From an uncultured Thermomicrobiales bacterium (GTDB lineage: Bacteria > Chloroflexota > Chloroflexia > Thermomicrobiales > UBA6265): DNA of 17,896 nucleotides. This document shows positions 1-7,338 of the stretch, piece by piece. Each line of letters opens with the position of its first letter. Position 1 is the first letter of the stretch. The translations under genes were made by a program, and so were the position numbers. Under the pieces are notes generated by a model. It did no database searches, had not been told where the DNA came from, and saw only the letters and a program-made list of their open reading frames with translations. The stretch is taken from NCBI GenBank assembly GCA_902806355.1, contig CADCWI010000101.1, positions 1-17,896 on the forward strand, written 5' to 3'.

Positions 1-873
1 GAGGTTGAGGGGATGACCCGGTCCTCCGAGGAAGTACGGGTCGACGGCCAGCACCTCCGCAACCATGCGGTTGACGATGTAGCGGATTTCACTGGGAGCA
101 TCCGGCCCGTTGGCAAGCACGTAGTACCGCAGCAGGGTGAGCCCGTTGACGGTGTGATAGAGGTGCGCGGGCGTCGCCAGCGGCAGGATGTACCGGGCAA
201 CCTCCTGCGATCGCTTCTGTACCTCATCGGCAACGCGCCGGATCGCGGATTCTCCCTTCGCCTTGGCCCGAGAAGGAAACACCTGCCCGTAGAGCTGCTG
301 AAAATCGGGAGTGAGAATGTCCGTCAGCCGGCGGTAGCTTTCCAGGCTGCGTGCGATCGCCGCATCGTAGGTACCCTGCAGTCGCTCCGGAAGGTCGGGG
401 GACGCCATGGTTTCGCCGGACACCTCGCGATAGCGCTGGGATACCTGCTCCGAGTTGTAGAAGGGGTGAGAGTGAAAGAAGGACCAGATCGCGAGCCGGG
501 AGACGTTGTCCAGCACGAAGCAGAATGTCGCATGCTGGAAGGTCGTATGGTGCCCGGCCGTGAACAGGTCAGCGTACAGCTTGATCGCGCGGTCGCGGCG
601 CTCCCGGCGAGCCTCCGCCTTGGCGGCGTCGAGATGTTGAGGCTCCGGCCCATAGACCAGCTTGACGACATTCTCGACTTTGGCCGGTTTCGCCCCATAG
701 CAGGACCATGCCGCGGCAATCGTCAGCGCGAACGGGTGCACTGTTGATTCATCCCGCAGCAACGTCACGCGGGGCGCATCGGAACGGAACAGCAAGGGCG
801 TATCGAGCGAGATCGGTGCGGACGGCGTCAGGGACGCACTGTCCATCCGGAGCAGTGTGGTGGGTTCTGTCAT
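1..873 (-). CDS. Divergent FAD-dependent thymidylate synthase (ThyX) family protein, C-terminus cut by window edge
   Basis: The frame opens with ATG at 873 and stays open to base 1, giving 291 residues with the C-terminus missing. Residues 107-126 read GHHTTFQHATFCF...VSR, matching the ThyX block in which a Gly-His...Glu-His-Ala stretch precedes a Ser-Arg. Residues 141-148 (SEQVSQRY) match the end of the ThyX signature. The RHR that normally precedes this (flavin and dUMP contacts) reads HSH at 134-136, so the canonical motif is lost. True ThyX enzymes make dTMP from dUMP using FAD and methylene-tetrahydrofolate, and are about 220-250 residues long. This protein already exceeds that, so it is a long, divergent branch; I recall such proteins in Chloroflexota, but could not check. 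It follows the DUF2254 gene by 80 bases and probably has its own promoter. Family assignment is firm; thymidylate synthase activity is doubtful. Confidence 0.75.
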   Translation of the reverse strand, partial: MTEPTTLLRMDSASLTPSAPISLDTPLLFRSDAPRVTLLRDESTVHPFALTIAAAWSCYGAKPAKVENVVKLVYGPEPQHLDAAKAEARRERRDRAIKLYADLFTAGHHTTFQHATFCFVLDNVSRLAIWSFFHSHPFYNSEQVSQRYREVSGETMASPDLPERLQGTYDAAIARSLESYRRLTDILTPDFQQLYGQVFPSRAKAKGESAIRRVADEVQKRSQEVARYILPLATPAHLYHTVNGLTLLRYYVLANGPDAPSEIRYIVNRMVAEVLAVDPYFLGGPGHPLNL

Positions 874-927
874 TGCGTATCCGATACCCGAGAAACACAT
901 CGCCGCGGGGCGTTGGTGCGGTACTGC

Positions 928-936
928 AGTCTACCA
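928..936 (-). promoter_or_regulatory. Candidate extended -10 promoter for the ThyX-like gene
   Basis: On the minus strand the site reads TGGTAGACT, a TGn extension followed by a hexamer that keeps the key A2 and T6 of TATAAT. It lies about 55 bases before the ATG at 873, in the only gap between the DUF2254 and ThyX-like genes. No good -35 hexamer is seen 16-18 bases upstream, so the call rests on the extended -10 alone. A near-identical site (TGATAGACT) occurs on the plus strand at 5211-5219. Confidence 0.3.
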
Positions 937-953
937 GTTCCGGGTCGAATGCC

Positions 954-2372
954 CTAGACGGAAATGAGGGCGTCAGGATCAATGCGGGCACTCTGCGGCG
1001 GCGTCTCGACGGACTGCGTCCAGGCACCGACCTCGTGCAGGGTCGCCCGCACCTCGTCCAGCTCCGTCGCCCCAAGTGCCGTCGCGAGGGCAAGTCGTCC
1101 GTGAACGTAGAGAATTGCACGTTTGTGCTCGGGGACGAGCTCGGCAACGCGGCGCATCCCATCGAGGAGATGCGCCATGACGACGGCATCGGCCGCACCG
1201 TAGTGCCGGATCTGGGTGAAAGCGACATGTACGAGCAGATCGAACGTCACTGGTTCACACAGGATTGCCGGACGGCCGTCCACGGTGATGACCCTGTCTG
1301 GTGTGCCGCGAGTCCCGGCCCGCACGAGGAGATCGTTGAGCGTGTCGATCCCTTGAGTCGCGGTCGTCGGGTCGTTGATACCCGGCGACAGTGCCTTGAC
1401 CGCGATGTCCGCGATCTGGCGGACACCGAAGGTCACATCGTGGAGCAGCGTCCGTTGAACGCCGATGATCATGTTGTCGTGGATGTCCTGGAGGTCCTGA
1501 TCGTATATGGGGTCGCCATGTCGCCAGACGCGGGCCAAAACCATGCCGGTAAGTACATGGTCCCCGTAGGTGTGTGGCAGGTGAACGGTCAGGTTCCGGT
1601 CTCTGGCGATCCCCTTGAGATGATCCAAGTCGATATCCTGAAGGTATCCGCTCGATCGCGCCCGGACCACGGTGGGCTCGCCTTTGGGCAGTGGAAACTC
1701 GCGTGGAACCGGATCCCCGTCTTCCTTCACGGGGAAGGTGTCGTTGACCAACCGGTGCGTGTCCTCGGCCGCACGCTGGATGATGAACGACACCTGGAGC
1801 TGTTTCGCGGAGTGGTGAATGAACAGGATCAGCCCGCCGATGCAAACGAGGGCGAGCACGATTCCCACCGACACGGAGACCGCCGGCACGAACACGCCAC
1901 CCCGGTCATCGGCCGTCCGCACTGTACGGAGCACCAGCAGGCAGTAGGTAAATGTGCCGATCATGACGGCGAGCACGGCCTGGTTGATCCGGTCACCGGT
2001 GAAGTGACGCATCACCCGCGGCGTAAACTGCCCCGAGGCAAGCTGGAGGGCGACGATCACGATCGAGAAGATCGTGCCGGTGACGGTCACGATCGAGGCC
2101 GCGATCGAGCTCAGCACGCTCCGGGCACCATCGGCGCCACCGCCGAAAAGAAACGGACTCCGCATCACGGGATTGTCAGCGTCCAACCCGGTATCGAGCT
2201 TAACGAGGGCGAGGGCGAGTCCGGCACACAGCAAGGTGCACACCGACGACAACAACCAGAGACTGTCCTTGAGATCATCCCACCACGTCTGCACCCACGC
2301 TGGCGTGACCCCGCGGATGCCGTCGACGATGCGTCCGGATGCCTGTCGTGTCCGGGTGAGCGCTGGCTTCAC
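954..2372 (-). CDS. DUF2254 family predicted membrane protein
   Basis: 472 residues from a GTG at 2372. That GTG overlaps the TGA of the alpha/beta hydrolase gene in a GTGA, with AGGA six bases upstream, so this start is preferred over the longer open frame reaching back inside the hydrolase gene. Four membrane segments are seen near residues 37-57, 88-108, 130-149 and 158-180, followed by a soluble C-terminal half of about 290 residues. The middle has a conserved-looking stretch, ALSPGINDPTTA, characteristic of DUF2254 as I recall the family. Such proteins are inner-membrane proteins of unknown biochemical function. Its position as last gene of a tightly packed set (Nudix, hydrolase, DUF2254) suggests translational coupling to the hydrolase but does not reveal a role. 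Confidence 0.82.
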   Translation of the reverse strand: MKPALTRTRQASGRIVDGIRGVTPAWVQTWWDDLKDSLWLLSSVCTLLCAGLALALVKLDTGLDADNPVMRSPFLFGGGADGARSVLSSIAASIVTVTGTIFSIVIVALQLASGQFTPRVMRHFTGDRINQAVLAVMIGTFTYCLLVLRTVRTADDRGGVFVPAVSVSVGIVLALVCIGGLILFIHHSAKQLQVSFIIQRAAEDTHRLVNDTFPVKEDGDPVPREFPLPKGEPTVVRARSSGYLQDIDLDHLKGIARDRNLTVHLPHTYGDHVLTGMVLARVWRHGDPIYDQDLQDIHDNMIIGVQRTLLHDVTFGVRQIADIAVKALSPGINDPTTATQGIDTLNDLLVRAGTRGTPDRVITVDGRPAILCEPVTFDLLVHVAFTQIRHYGAADAVVMAHLLDGMRRVAELVPEHKRAILYVHGRLALATALGATELDEVRATLHEVGAWTQSVETPPQSARIDPDALISV

Positions 2373-3199
2373 AGGCAATCCTGGCTGGACATCCCGACCG
2401 CGACCCGGATGATCCGGGCGAGCTGCCGTGGATTGGTGTAGTTCATCGCGTGCGGTGCCCCGGGGATCATGATGTACCGCCCGTGAGGGAGGAGCTTCGC
2501 CATGGTCATCACCCAAGTTGGCGGCGCAATCGGATCGCGCTCGCCACCGACGATGACCACCGGAACAACGATGTGTCTCAGCCGATCCAGTTGCGGATCC
2601 TGGATACCATATCGGAGCGTCTGTAATGCCCTCCGCACACCAGCCCGGAAGAAATCCGGTACCCATACTTTCCAGATCGAACCCGACTCTCGTGGAATGT
2701 CGAGCACGCCTCGATAGATCTGTCCGATAACCGAGCGAGCATCGGGATCCACCGTGGGAGCGACAAGGATCAGGGCTCGCACGAGGTCCGGCCGAGTGGC
2801 GGCCAGCAACGTCAGGATCTGTCCCCCGAGGGAGTTGGAGACCAGCACCGCGTCCTGCAGTGCATGCACATCAAGCCACCCGGCGAGGCCATCGGCAAGC
2901 TGCCTGATCGTCCAGATCCCGGTATGCGAGATGCTCCGCCCGAACCCTGGAAGATCGGGAACGTAGAGCCGCAGATGGTCATCGAGATGCGCGGCGACCG
3001 GGCGAAAATAGGAGCCTGACACGCCGACCCCATGGAGCAGTACGACCGGCGGCAGCGTGCGGTCCCCCGTCAACGTGATCCGTGAGAACCAGGCCGCGTC
3101 GGGTTGGGAAAGGCGCTCCTCGATCCAGCGCCGGCCCGGCCAGCCTGTTCGGGATGTGGATGACCACTGCCAGCTCTGGCCGGAGCCTTCTCCACTCAC
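2369..3199 (-). CDS. Alpha/beta hydrolase fold protein
   Basis: 276 residues from a GTG at 3199 that overlaps the Nudix stop codon in a GTGA. A longer frame to 3238 exists but would overlap the Nudix gene by 43 bases. The fold is clear: oxyanion loop HGVG at residues 56-59, the DLPGFGRS strand-turn at 82-89, the nucleophile elbow SNSLGG with Ser123, an acid in GGERDPIAP (Asp222), and His250 in GAPHAMNYTNP. All members of the Ser-Asp-His triad are therefore present and an active hydrolase is expected. The pattern is that of the broad lipase/esterase/C-C hydrolase group (Pfam Abhydrolase_1); the substrate cannot be read from sequence. No signal peptide or membrane segment is visible, so it should be cytoplasmic. 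The ribosome site before the GTG is weak, consistent with translation coupled to the Nudix gene. Confidence 0.85.
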   Translation of the reverse strand: MSGEGSGQSWQWSSTSRTGWPGRRWIEERLSQPDAAWFSRITLTGDRTLPPVVLLHGVGVSGSYFRPVAAHLDDHLRLYVPDLPGFGRSISHTGIWTIRQLADGLAGWLDVHALQDAVLVSNSLGGQILTLLAATRPDLVRALILVAPTVDPDARSVIGQIYRGVLDIPRESGSIWKVWVPDFFRAGVRRALQTLRYGIQDPQLDRLRHIVVPVVIVGGERDPIAPPTWVMTMAKLLPHGRYIMIPGAPHAMNYTNPRQLARIIRVAVGMSSQDCL

Positions 3200-3672
3200 G
3201 ACTCGCTGATCGATACGGTCGATATCGCGAGCGCGCACCAGGCATGGATTTCATCGGTCAGCGCAACGTCGCCCGGATTATCGGGTATGACCCAGCGGAA
3301 TCCCTCGGACACCGGTGGGAAGTGGGGTGAGGTCATGGAACCGGAAACATGGGCGAAGTAGACGAGATCGATATGCTCGTGTCCGGGCGAGATCGCTTCC
3401 AGCTGGATGCCCGCGGGCCGGAGCAGCTGGCGTGGCTGACCCGGGAAGTCTCGAGGCAATCCACGATCACCGATCAACTCGACGTCAATCCCGGCTTCCT
3501 CCTTCACCTCCCGCAAGGCGGCCTCATCCGGCAGCTCATCAGGCTCGATATGACCACCCGGAGGCAACCAGCGCCCGAGCTTGGGATGGTGATGCAGCAG
3601 AACACGCCCTTCACGCACCACGAAAACCGCCACCGTGAAATCTCGGGTGACATGAACGTCTGGACTGGTCAC
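3196..3672 (-). CDS. Nudix hydrolase
   Basis: 158 residues from a GTG at 3672. The Nudix box is complete at residues 40-62: Gly40, Glu46, Arg54-Glu55, Glu58-Glu59, Gly61 and a terminal Ile all fit the GX5EX7REUXEEXGU rule, preceded by LGRWLPPGGH. These residues bind the divalent metal used to hydrolyse nucleoside diphosphate-linked substrates. The specific substrate is unknown. The frame remains open up to a GTG at 3810, but that would overlap the upstream membrane-protein gene by 80 bases and add a low-complexity leader unlike the family. The short N-terminus ending in RDFTVAVFVV is typical of these roughly 150-residue proteins. No clear Shine-Dalgarno precedes the chosen GTG. The TGA overlaps the start of the alpha/beta hydrolase. 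Confidence 0.85.
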   Translation of the reverse strand: MTSPDVHVTRDFTVAVFVVREGRVLLHHHPKLGRWLPPGGHIEPDELPDEAALREVKEEAGIDVELIGDRGLPRDFPGQPRQLLRPAGIQLEAISPGHEHIDLVYFAHVSGSMTSPHFPPVSEGFRWVIPDNPGDVALTDEIHAWCALAISTVSISES

Positions 3673-3730
3673 GTGAACGGCCGCGCGCTCGCAACAGCGG
3701 CCATAAGAGGGGACACCCTCAAGACAGTGA

Positions 3731-4333
3731 TCACCTGGAGGAGGATCCGTCGGACGCCGGGGGGTCGCGGTGGGGCCGTTCTGCCGGAGCGGTCGGACGT
3801 GCGCGACCACTCCGGGTCAACCAGGTGGCCGCTTCTTTCCACGAAGCCTTGGGTTCATCAGGAGGCGGGGATTGCTCCACCGCTTGCCCCCAGGCCGACC
3901 ATCCCGGCGGCACAGGCCGACCTTGTTGACCATCGGCTGCCGGTGGAGCCGGACGCAGGGCAGATTGCATGGTCAACTCCGCGCGGTTCCCTGCTGGGGC
4001 CGGATTCGCGCCCTGCTGTTGAGCTCCAGTAGGAGGAACCATCCTTGCCGTTTGGGGCCAGGGCGCGGACGCATTCTGCCAGCCAGAACTGGGAACCACC
4101 TGCAGTGCCTCGTCATCGTCCTTCAGCAGGAGCTCGATAGCCCAGATCAGCCCGATCGCAACGCCATGGATGACGAGCAGCAGCGCCCAGGCGGCTCCCG
4201 CTCGATCCACCCACAGATCCTCCGGCGAGCGAAGGAGATTGATGACAAGCAGCACCACGATCCCGACCGCGAACACGCTGATGTGCGCCGTCAGGAATCC
4301 GACGCCCTTGAGCCATGACACAATTCGGGCCAT
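3731..4333 (-). CDS. 2TM-domain-like small membrane protein with disordered C-terminal tail
   Basis: 200 residues from an ATG at 4333. An alternative TTG at 4468, three bases after the DinB stop, would add 45 residues, and neither start has a convincing Shine-Dalgarno. Two hydrophobic helices lie near residues 13-34 and 44-66, separated by a short LLRSPEDLW loop. This arrangement (helix, Asn-Leu-Leu...Pro...Leu-Trp, helix ending in His and Trp) resembles the 2TM domain of small bacterial membrane proteins. The rest is rich in Pro, Ala, Gln and Ser and looks disordered. No catalytic motif is seen. It sits between the DinB-like and Nudix genes on the same strand and is probably cotranscribed. 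Function unknown. Confidence 0.62.
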   Translation of the reverse strand: MARIVSWLKGVGFLTAHISVFAVGIVVLLVINLLRSPEDLWVDRAGAAWALLLVIHGVAIGLIWAIELLLKDDDEALQVVPSSGWQNASAPWPQTARMVPPTGAQQQGANPAPAGNRAELTMQSALRPAPPAADGQQGRPVPPGWSAWGQAVEQSPPPDEPKASWKEAATWLTRSGRARPTAPAERPHRDPPASDGSSSR

Positions 4334-4471
4334 GCCTCGCTCATCCGGTCGGTTGGAACGAACGGCGGCCTTGTACCACTCGAGCGATTCCAATGGGCGT
4401 CCTGTTCCTTCGGTCTCAATCTCACCAGTCAATGGTGCACGGTCAGCGCCCGGCGACGGACGGTGCAAACG

Positions 4472-4987
4472 TCACCGCCGCGCTGTGCTCACCGGCTGGG
4501 TGCTCCCGAGCAGTGAACGGATCCGCTCCAGATGTCGGGTATCGTTGGCGGCCAGTTCCCTGGCGCGTTCCTGGAGCGACTTGCCTCCTTCGATTCCGGA
4601 TGTCCAGTCGTTGTCGTCGATCCCTCTCAGCATCGAGAGCGTCGTCGCCCTGGCGGTCCCGAAGTGCGAGATGATGATCGTCGTCGAATCGTTCTCCGAC
4701 TCCGTCCCGATGATCGGCGTGTCGTCACCGAACACGTCCGGCATCGGCACCCCAGTGAGCCGCTCCTTCAATGCCTGGGCGAACTTGAGCTCCTCGTCCC
4801 GCATGCGCGTGATCGTCGAACGCACCGAGTCGCTTCCATTCCCGGCCAGCGTCGCCTCATCGAGCGGGCGCACGCGCATGTTGAGCTCCCGGTAGGTGGC
4901 TATCAACTGATCGGTGATCTGACGCCGCGTGGAATCCAAGGCCGTCTCCTTCCTCTCCGCCATGACTTCGTCCGCCGCCTCAAACAT
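4472..4987 (-). CDS. DinB-fold (DinB/YfiT-like) protein
   Basis: 171 residues from ATG at 4987; a GTG lies directly before it at 4990 and another ATG at 4963. The protein is mostly helical. Residues 55-79 followed by the C-terminal stretch around HFGTARATTLSML (108-120), an Asp-Trp at 127-128, and NDTRHLERI (148-156) fit the four-helix DinB superfamily pattern. In active members three His residues bind a metal. Here His108 and His152 could be ligands, but the first-helix His position appears to be Arg/Met (61-62) and the usual HDxxH is NDTRH, so the metal site may be degenerate. DinB-fold proteins include thiol-dependent transferases and stress-induced proteins of unknown role. It is the first gene of the leftward run, next to the divergent intergenic region. 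Confidence 0.6.
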   Translation of the reverse strand: MFEAADEVMAERKETALDSTRRQITDQLIATYRELNMRVRPLDEATLAGNGSDSVRSTITRMRDEELKFAQALKERLTGVPMPDVFGDDTPIIGTESENDSTTIIISHFGTARATTLSMLRGIDDNDWTSGIEGGKSLQERARELAANDTRHLERIRSLLGSTQPVSTARR

Positions 4988-5391
4988 CACTCGTCAGAAT
5001 ACGCCCAACGGGGATGGAGGACCAGAGCGCACGAGTGCCATGGACATTTTCCCTGGACCTCACGTACCGAGCGCCAGGGGCCCGTTCCACATTCATGAGC
5101 GACATCGGACGCTGGCCGCGGAACAGATCGGGGATGCCTCTTCGTGCCACAGAGCTACGATGGACGACCAACACGAATGGATCATGCTTCTGGGTCCGGT
5201 ATCGGGGAGGTGATAGACTAACCTTGTCATATTCGCGGAATCGCCGCTCAGGCAATGGACCGGCAAACCCCAGCTGAATGCCGGCACGTTCGTTCCGCGC
5301 TACGTTGTCCATCCCTGTCCATGAGCTGTCGCGTCAAGGCATATCGGATTCACCCACGTTTCGTGTCCATGAACGAAAAGGCTGGACGGCT
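4988..5391. other. Divergent intergenic region, no convincing gene
   Basis: About 400 bases separate the leftward DinB-led run from the rightward Cys-rich gene. Frames of up to about 110 codons exist on both strands, but they show no recognisable protein pattern, overlap one another and one would run into the DinB start. The region should hold promoters for both directions. The best candidate is the extended -10 at 5211-5219. A GGAGGTGAT string at 5205-5213 matches a full Shine-Dalgarno but precedes only a 17-codon TTG frame (5224-5277). I see no tRNA or recognisable riboswitch. Confidence 0.5.
5211..5219 (+). promoter_or_regulatory. Candidate extended -10 element for the rightward genes
   Basis: TGATAGACT has a TGn extension and a hexamer keeping four of six TATAAT positions including A2 and T6. 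Transcription from here would give a leader of about 165 bases before the ATG at 5392. No acceptable -35 is seen at 16-18 bases upstream. The same nonamer, with one base changed, occurs upstream of the ThyX-like gene, which is the main support. Confidence 0.22.
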
Positions 5392-5766
5392 ATGAACAAT
5401 CAGTCCCCGCGCGGCTTGTCCCGCGATCTCGTGCGCGTCCGCACGCCCATGCGATGCCCGATCTGTGACAGTCAGCTCGAGAACGTCCTCGTCCGCGATC
5501 TCGGTGGCGTCACGGCGAGCATCGTCTGGCAGCTGCATGCCGGTGAGTGCCCCGAGCATGGCTGGTTCCAGACCGAGGTCGTGTCCCGGCCACCACGCGA
5601 GATCTTCGCGGTCACACAGCCATTCGGCGCCGTAAGGCGAATCGTTATCGATGGCCGCGAGCACTTCGCGTTCTCGACTGTCTGGAACGATATCCCGGCG
5701 GACGACCGTCGCCGCCCTGTCGATCCGCTCGACGGGCAATACTGGACGGCAAAGCGCCTCACCTGA
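5392..5766 (+). CDS. Small Cys-containing hypothetical protein, possible zinc ribbon
   Basis: 124 residues from ATG at 5392, with GGA five bases upstream as a modest ribosome site. Near the N-terminus there is a CPIC knuckle (residues 23-26), and about 25 residues later CPEHGWFQTE, so Cys-X2-Cys plus Cys and His could bind a zinc. The remainder is soluble, with a basic patch and a C-terminal WTAKRL. There is no signal peptide or membrane segment. I do not recognise the family. Wording such as 'CP.HGWF' resembles the zinc-ribbon start of some hypothetical proteins, but this is weak. It is followed by 108 bases and then the AI-2E-family gene on the same strand. Reading frame quality and a defined start support a real gene; function is unknown. 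Confidence 0.6.
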   Translation: MNNQSPRGLSRDLVRVRTPMRCPICDSQLENVLVRDLGGVTASIVWQLHAGECPEHGWFQTEVVSRPPREIFAVTQPFGAVRRIVIDGREHFAFSTVWNDIPADDRRRPVDPLDGQYWTAKRLT

Positions 5767-5874
5767 CCTCCGGTTCGCCAATAACGAACGTCGCACGCCC
5801 CTATCACCACATCCTGAAGCTTGCCCCGAGCGGTCAGGAGTGTCTCCTGTTCCAGGAAGGACCACCGCTCCCAC

Positions 5875-7326
5875 ATGGCATCTCGAACGCATGGCAGTGG
5901 TCCCATCACCACCGACGGGAATGGGTTTCAATCCAGGGATCCCGACCGGCGCCCGTCGTTGACCCCGATTTCGCTGTTCCTTGTTCTTGTGACCTTCTGG
6001 GTTCTCACCCAGATCGAGCTCGTCCTGATTCTCGGACTCTTCGGACTGTTGCTCGGCACGATCCTGGAAGGCCCCGTGCGCAAGCTCGAGGCCCGCCACA
6101 TCCCGCGGCCGGCGGCCATTTTGCTGATCTATGCTGCGATCATCGGCTCGCTCGTGCTGCTCGGCTTCCTTATCTTCCCGCCCATTGCGGACCAGGCGGG
6201 GGACTTCCAGACCGAGGTGCCCGAAAGGCTGCGCGAGCTTGAACAGGAGTGGTCGGCGAGTTCCAACCCGCTGCTCAGCGGACCTGGAGATGACCTGATT
6301 GACCGGGCGATCAACTTCTTCGACGAGCCACAGGAGGGGTTATCGACCGATACCGCGGAGCGAGCGATTCCGGTCATCACCAGCATCACCGCCGGCATCG
6401 TCGGTATCCTGACCCTGCTGGTGATCACGTTCTACTACCTCATGGAAAAAGCGCTGATCCGCCAGCTCATCATCCAGCAGCTCAGCCCCGAGCGGCAGCC
6501 GCGGGTCAACCGGATCTGGGAGGATGTTGAGAACAAGGTTGGCGGCTGGATCCGCGGGCAACTGGTGCTCTGCCTGATCATTGGCACGATCGCAACCGTC
6601 AGCTACGGAGTCATCGGTCTGCGGTTCTGGCCATTGCTCGGACTTTGGGCGGGCCTGACCGAGATCATCCCGATCGTCGGGCCATGGATCGGCGGCGTCC
6701 CCGCCGTGCTGATCGCGGTGACGATGGGATGGCAGACCACCTTGATCACGGCTGGCGTGATCGTCGCAATGCAAACCCTCGAGAACTGGTTCCTCGTGCC
6801 TCGCGTGATGCGGGGCGCCGTCGGCCTGACACCCTTGACCGTGTTCTTGGCAATCCTTGCCGGGACGCAGTTCATGGGCGTTGTCGGTGCGGTGCTGGCC
6901 ATCCCGATTGCCGCCACGCTGCAGGTGATCCTGACCAATTTCCTCGACGCCCGTCGCGTCCGCAGCGAAAGCCAGAACGTCTCGGGCTGGCGCTGGATGC
7001 TGACGCGCGCCATGCGAGACGACGACGAACCTGGCGAACGCACTTTCAACGCAACGCCCACGCGCAGGCCAGATACGCCTCCGCTCCCGGCGCCTGTGTC
7101 TACCACGCTGACCACACCGGTTCCGGAACAGGCTGTGCCAGCGGAAGAACGTCCCGCCGCCGAACCGCCGTCCAGCCCCGCATCCTCTCCGGCACCTGGC
7201 TGGAAGCCCCGTTCGGGAGCCGGATCTGCACCAGCATCGACGTTGAGTTGGGGCGCGTTCCGGCGACCCCGCCCGGGCGGGTCACAGGGCGAAGACACCA
7301 GGAAAATCGATGACTCGCCGACGTAG
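5875..7326 (+). CDS. AI-2E family transporter (PerM-like membrane protein)
   Basis: 483 residues from ATG at 5875; AAGGA lies 13 bases upstream, slightly far. The frame is open back to a TTG at 5821, but the added residues are not hydrophobic. About eight hydrophobic segments are seen between residues 30 and 365: two at the start around LFLVLVTFWVL and LVLILGLFGLLLGTIL, a third at ILLIYAAIIGSLVLLGFLI, then an amphipathic stretch, ITFYYLMEK, and a C-terminal core with GLTEIIPIVGPWIGG and GTQFMGVVGAVLAIPIAA. These last two motifs are typical of the AI-2E/UPF0118 family. Members export autoinducer-2 in one case or exchange ions in others, so the substrate here is unknown. The final 100 residues are rich in Pro, Ala, Ser and Thr and look cytoplasmic and disordered. 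The peptidase gene begins 12 bases later, suggesting coupling. Confidence 0.88.
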   Translation: MASRTHGSGPITTDGNGFQSRDPDRRPSLTPISLFLVLVTFWVLTQIELVLILGLFGLLLGTILEGPVRKLEARHIPRPAAILLIYAAIIGSLVLLGFLIFPPIADQAGDFQTEVPERLRELEQEWSASSNPLLSGPGDDLIDRAINFFDEPQEGLSTDTAERAIPVITSITAGIVGILTLLVITFYYLMEKALIRQLIIQQLSPERQPRVNRIWEDVENKVGGWIRGQLVLCLIIGTIATVSYGVIGLRFWPLLGLWAGLTEIIPIVGPWIGGVPAVLIAVTMGWQTTLITAGVIVAMQTLENWFLVPRVMRGAVGLTPLTVFLAILAGTQFMGVVGAVLAIPIAATLQVILTNFLDARRVRSESQNVSGWRWMLTRAMRDDDEPGERTFNATPTRRPDTPPLPAPVSTTLTTPVPEQAVPAEERPAAEPPSSPASSPAPGWKPRSGAGSAPASTLSWGAFRRPRPGGSQGEDTRKIDDSPT

Positions 7327-7338
7327 CCTAATGCCGTG

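Noticed and set aside
13..747. A 244-codon plus-strand open frame over the ThyX-like gene
   Set aside because: The minus strand here carries conserved ThyX blocks; the plus-strand product has no recognisable pattern and is a GC shadow.
708..2441. A 577-codon plus-strand open frame over the DUF2254 gene
   Set aside because: It lies antisense to a clear DUF2254 membrane protein, has a His/Asp/Arg-rich composition with no domain pattern, and such frames are common in GC-rich coding DNA.
4980..5312. A 110-codon minus-strand frame in the divergent gap
   Set aside because: It overlaps the DinB start, lacks a clear ribosome site and shows no family pattern, so it was treated as non-coding.
5835..5849. 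A small CAGGAG-TGT-CTCCTG hairpin before the AI-2E-family gene
   Set aside because: A six-base stem is too short and lacks a T-run; chance symmetry in GC-rich DNA is more likely than a terminator.
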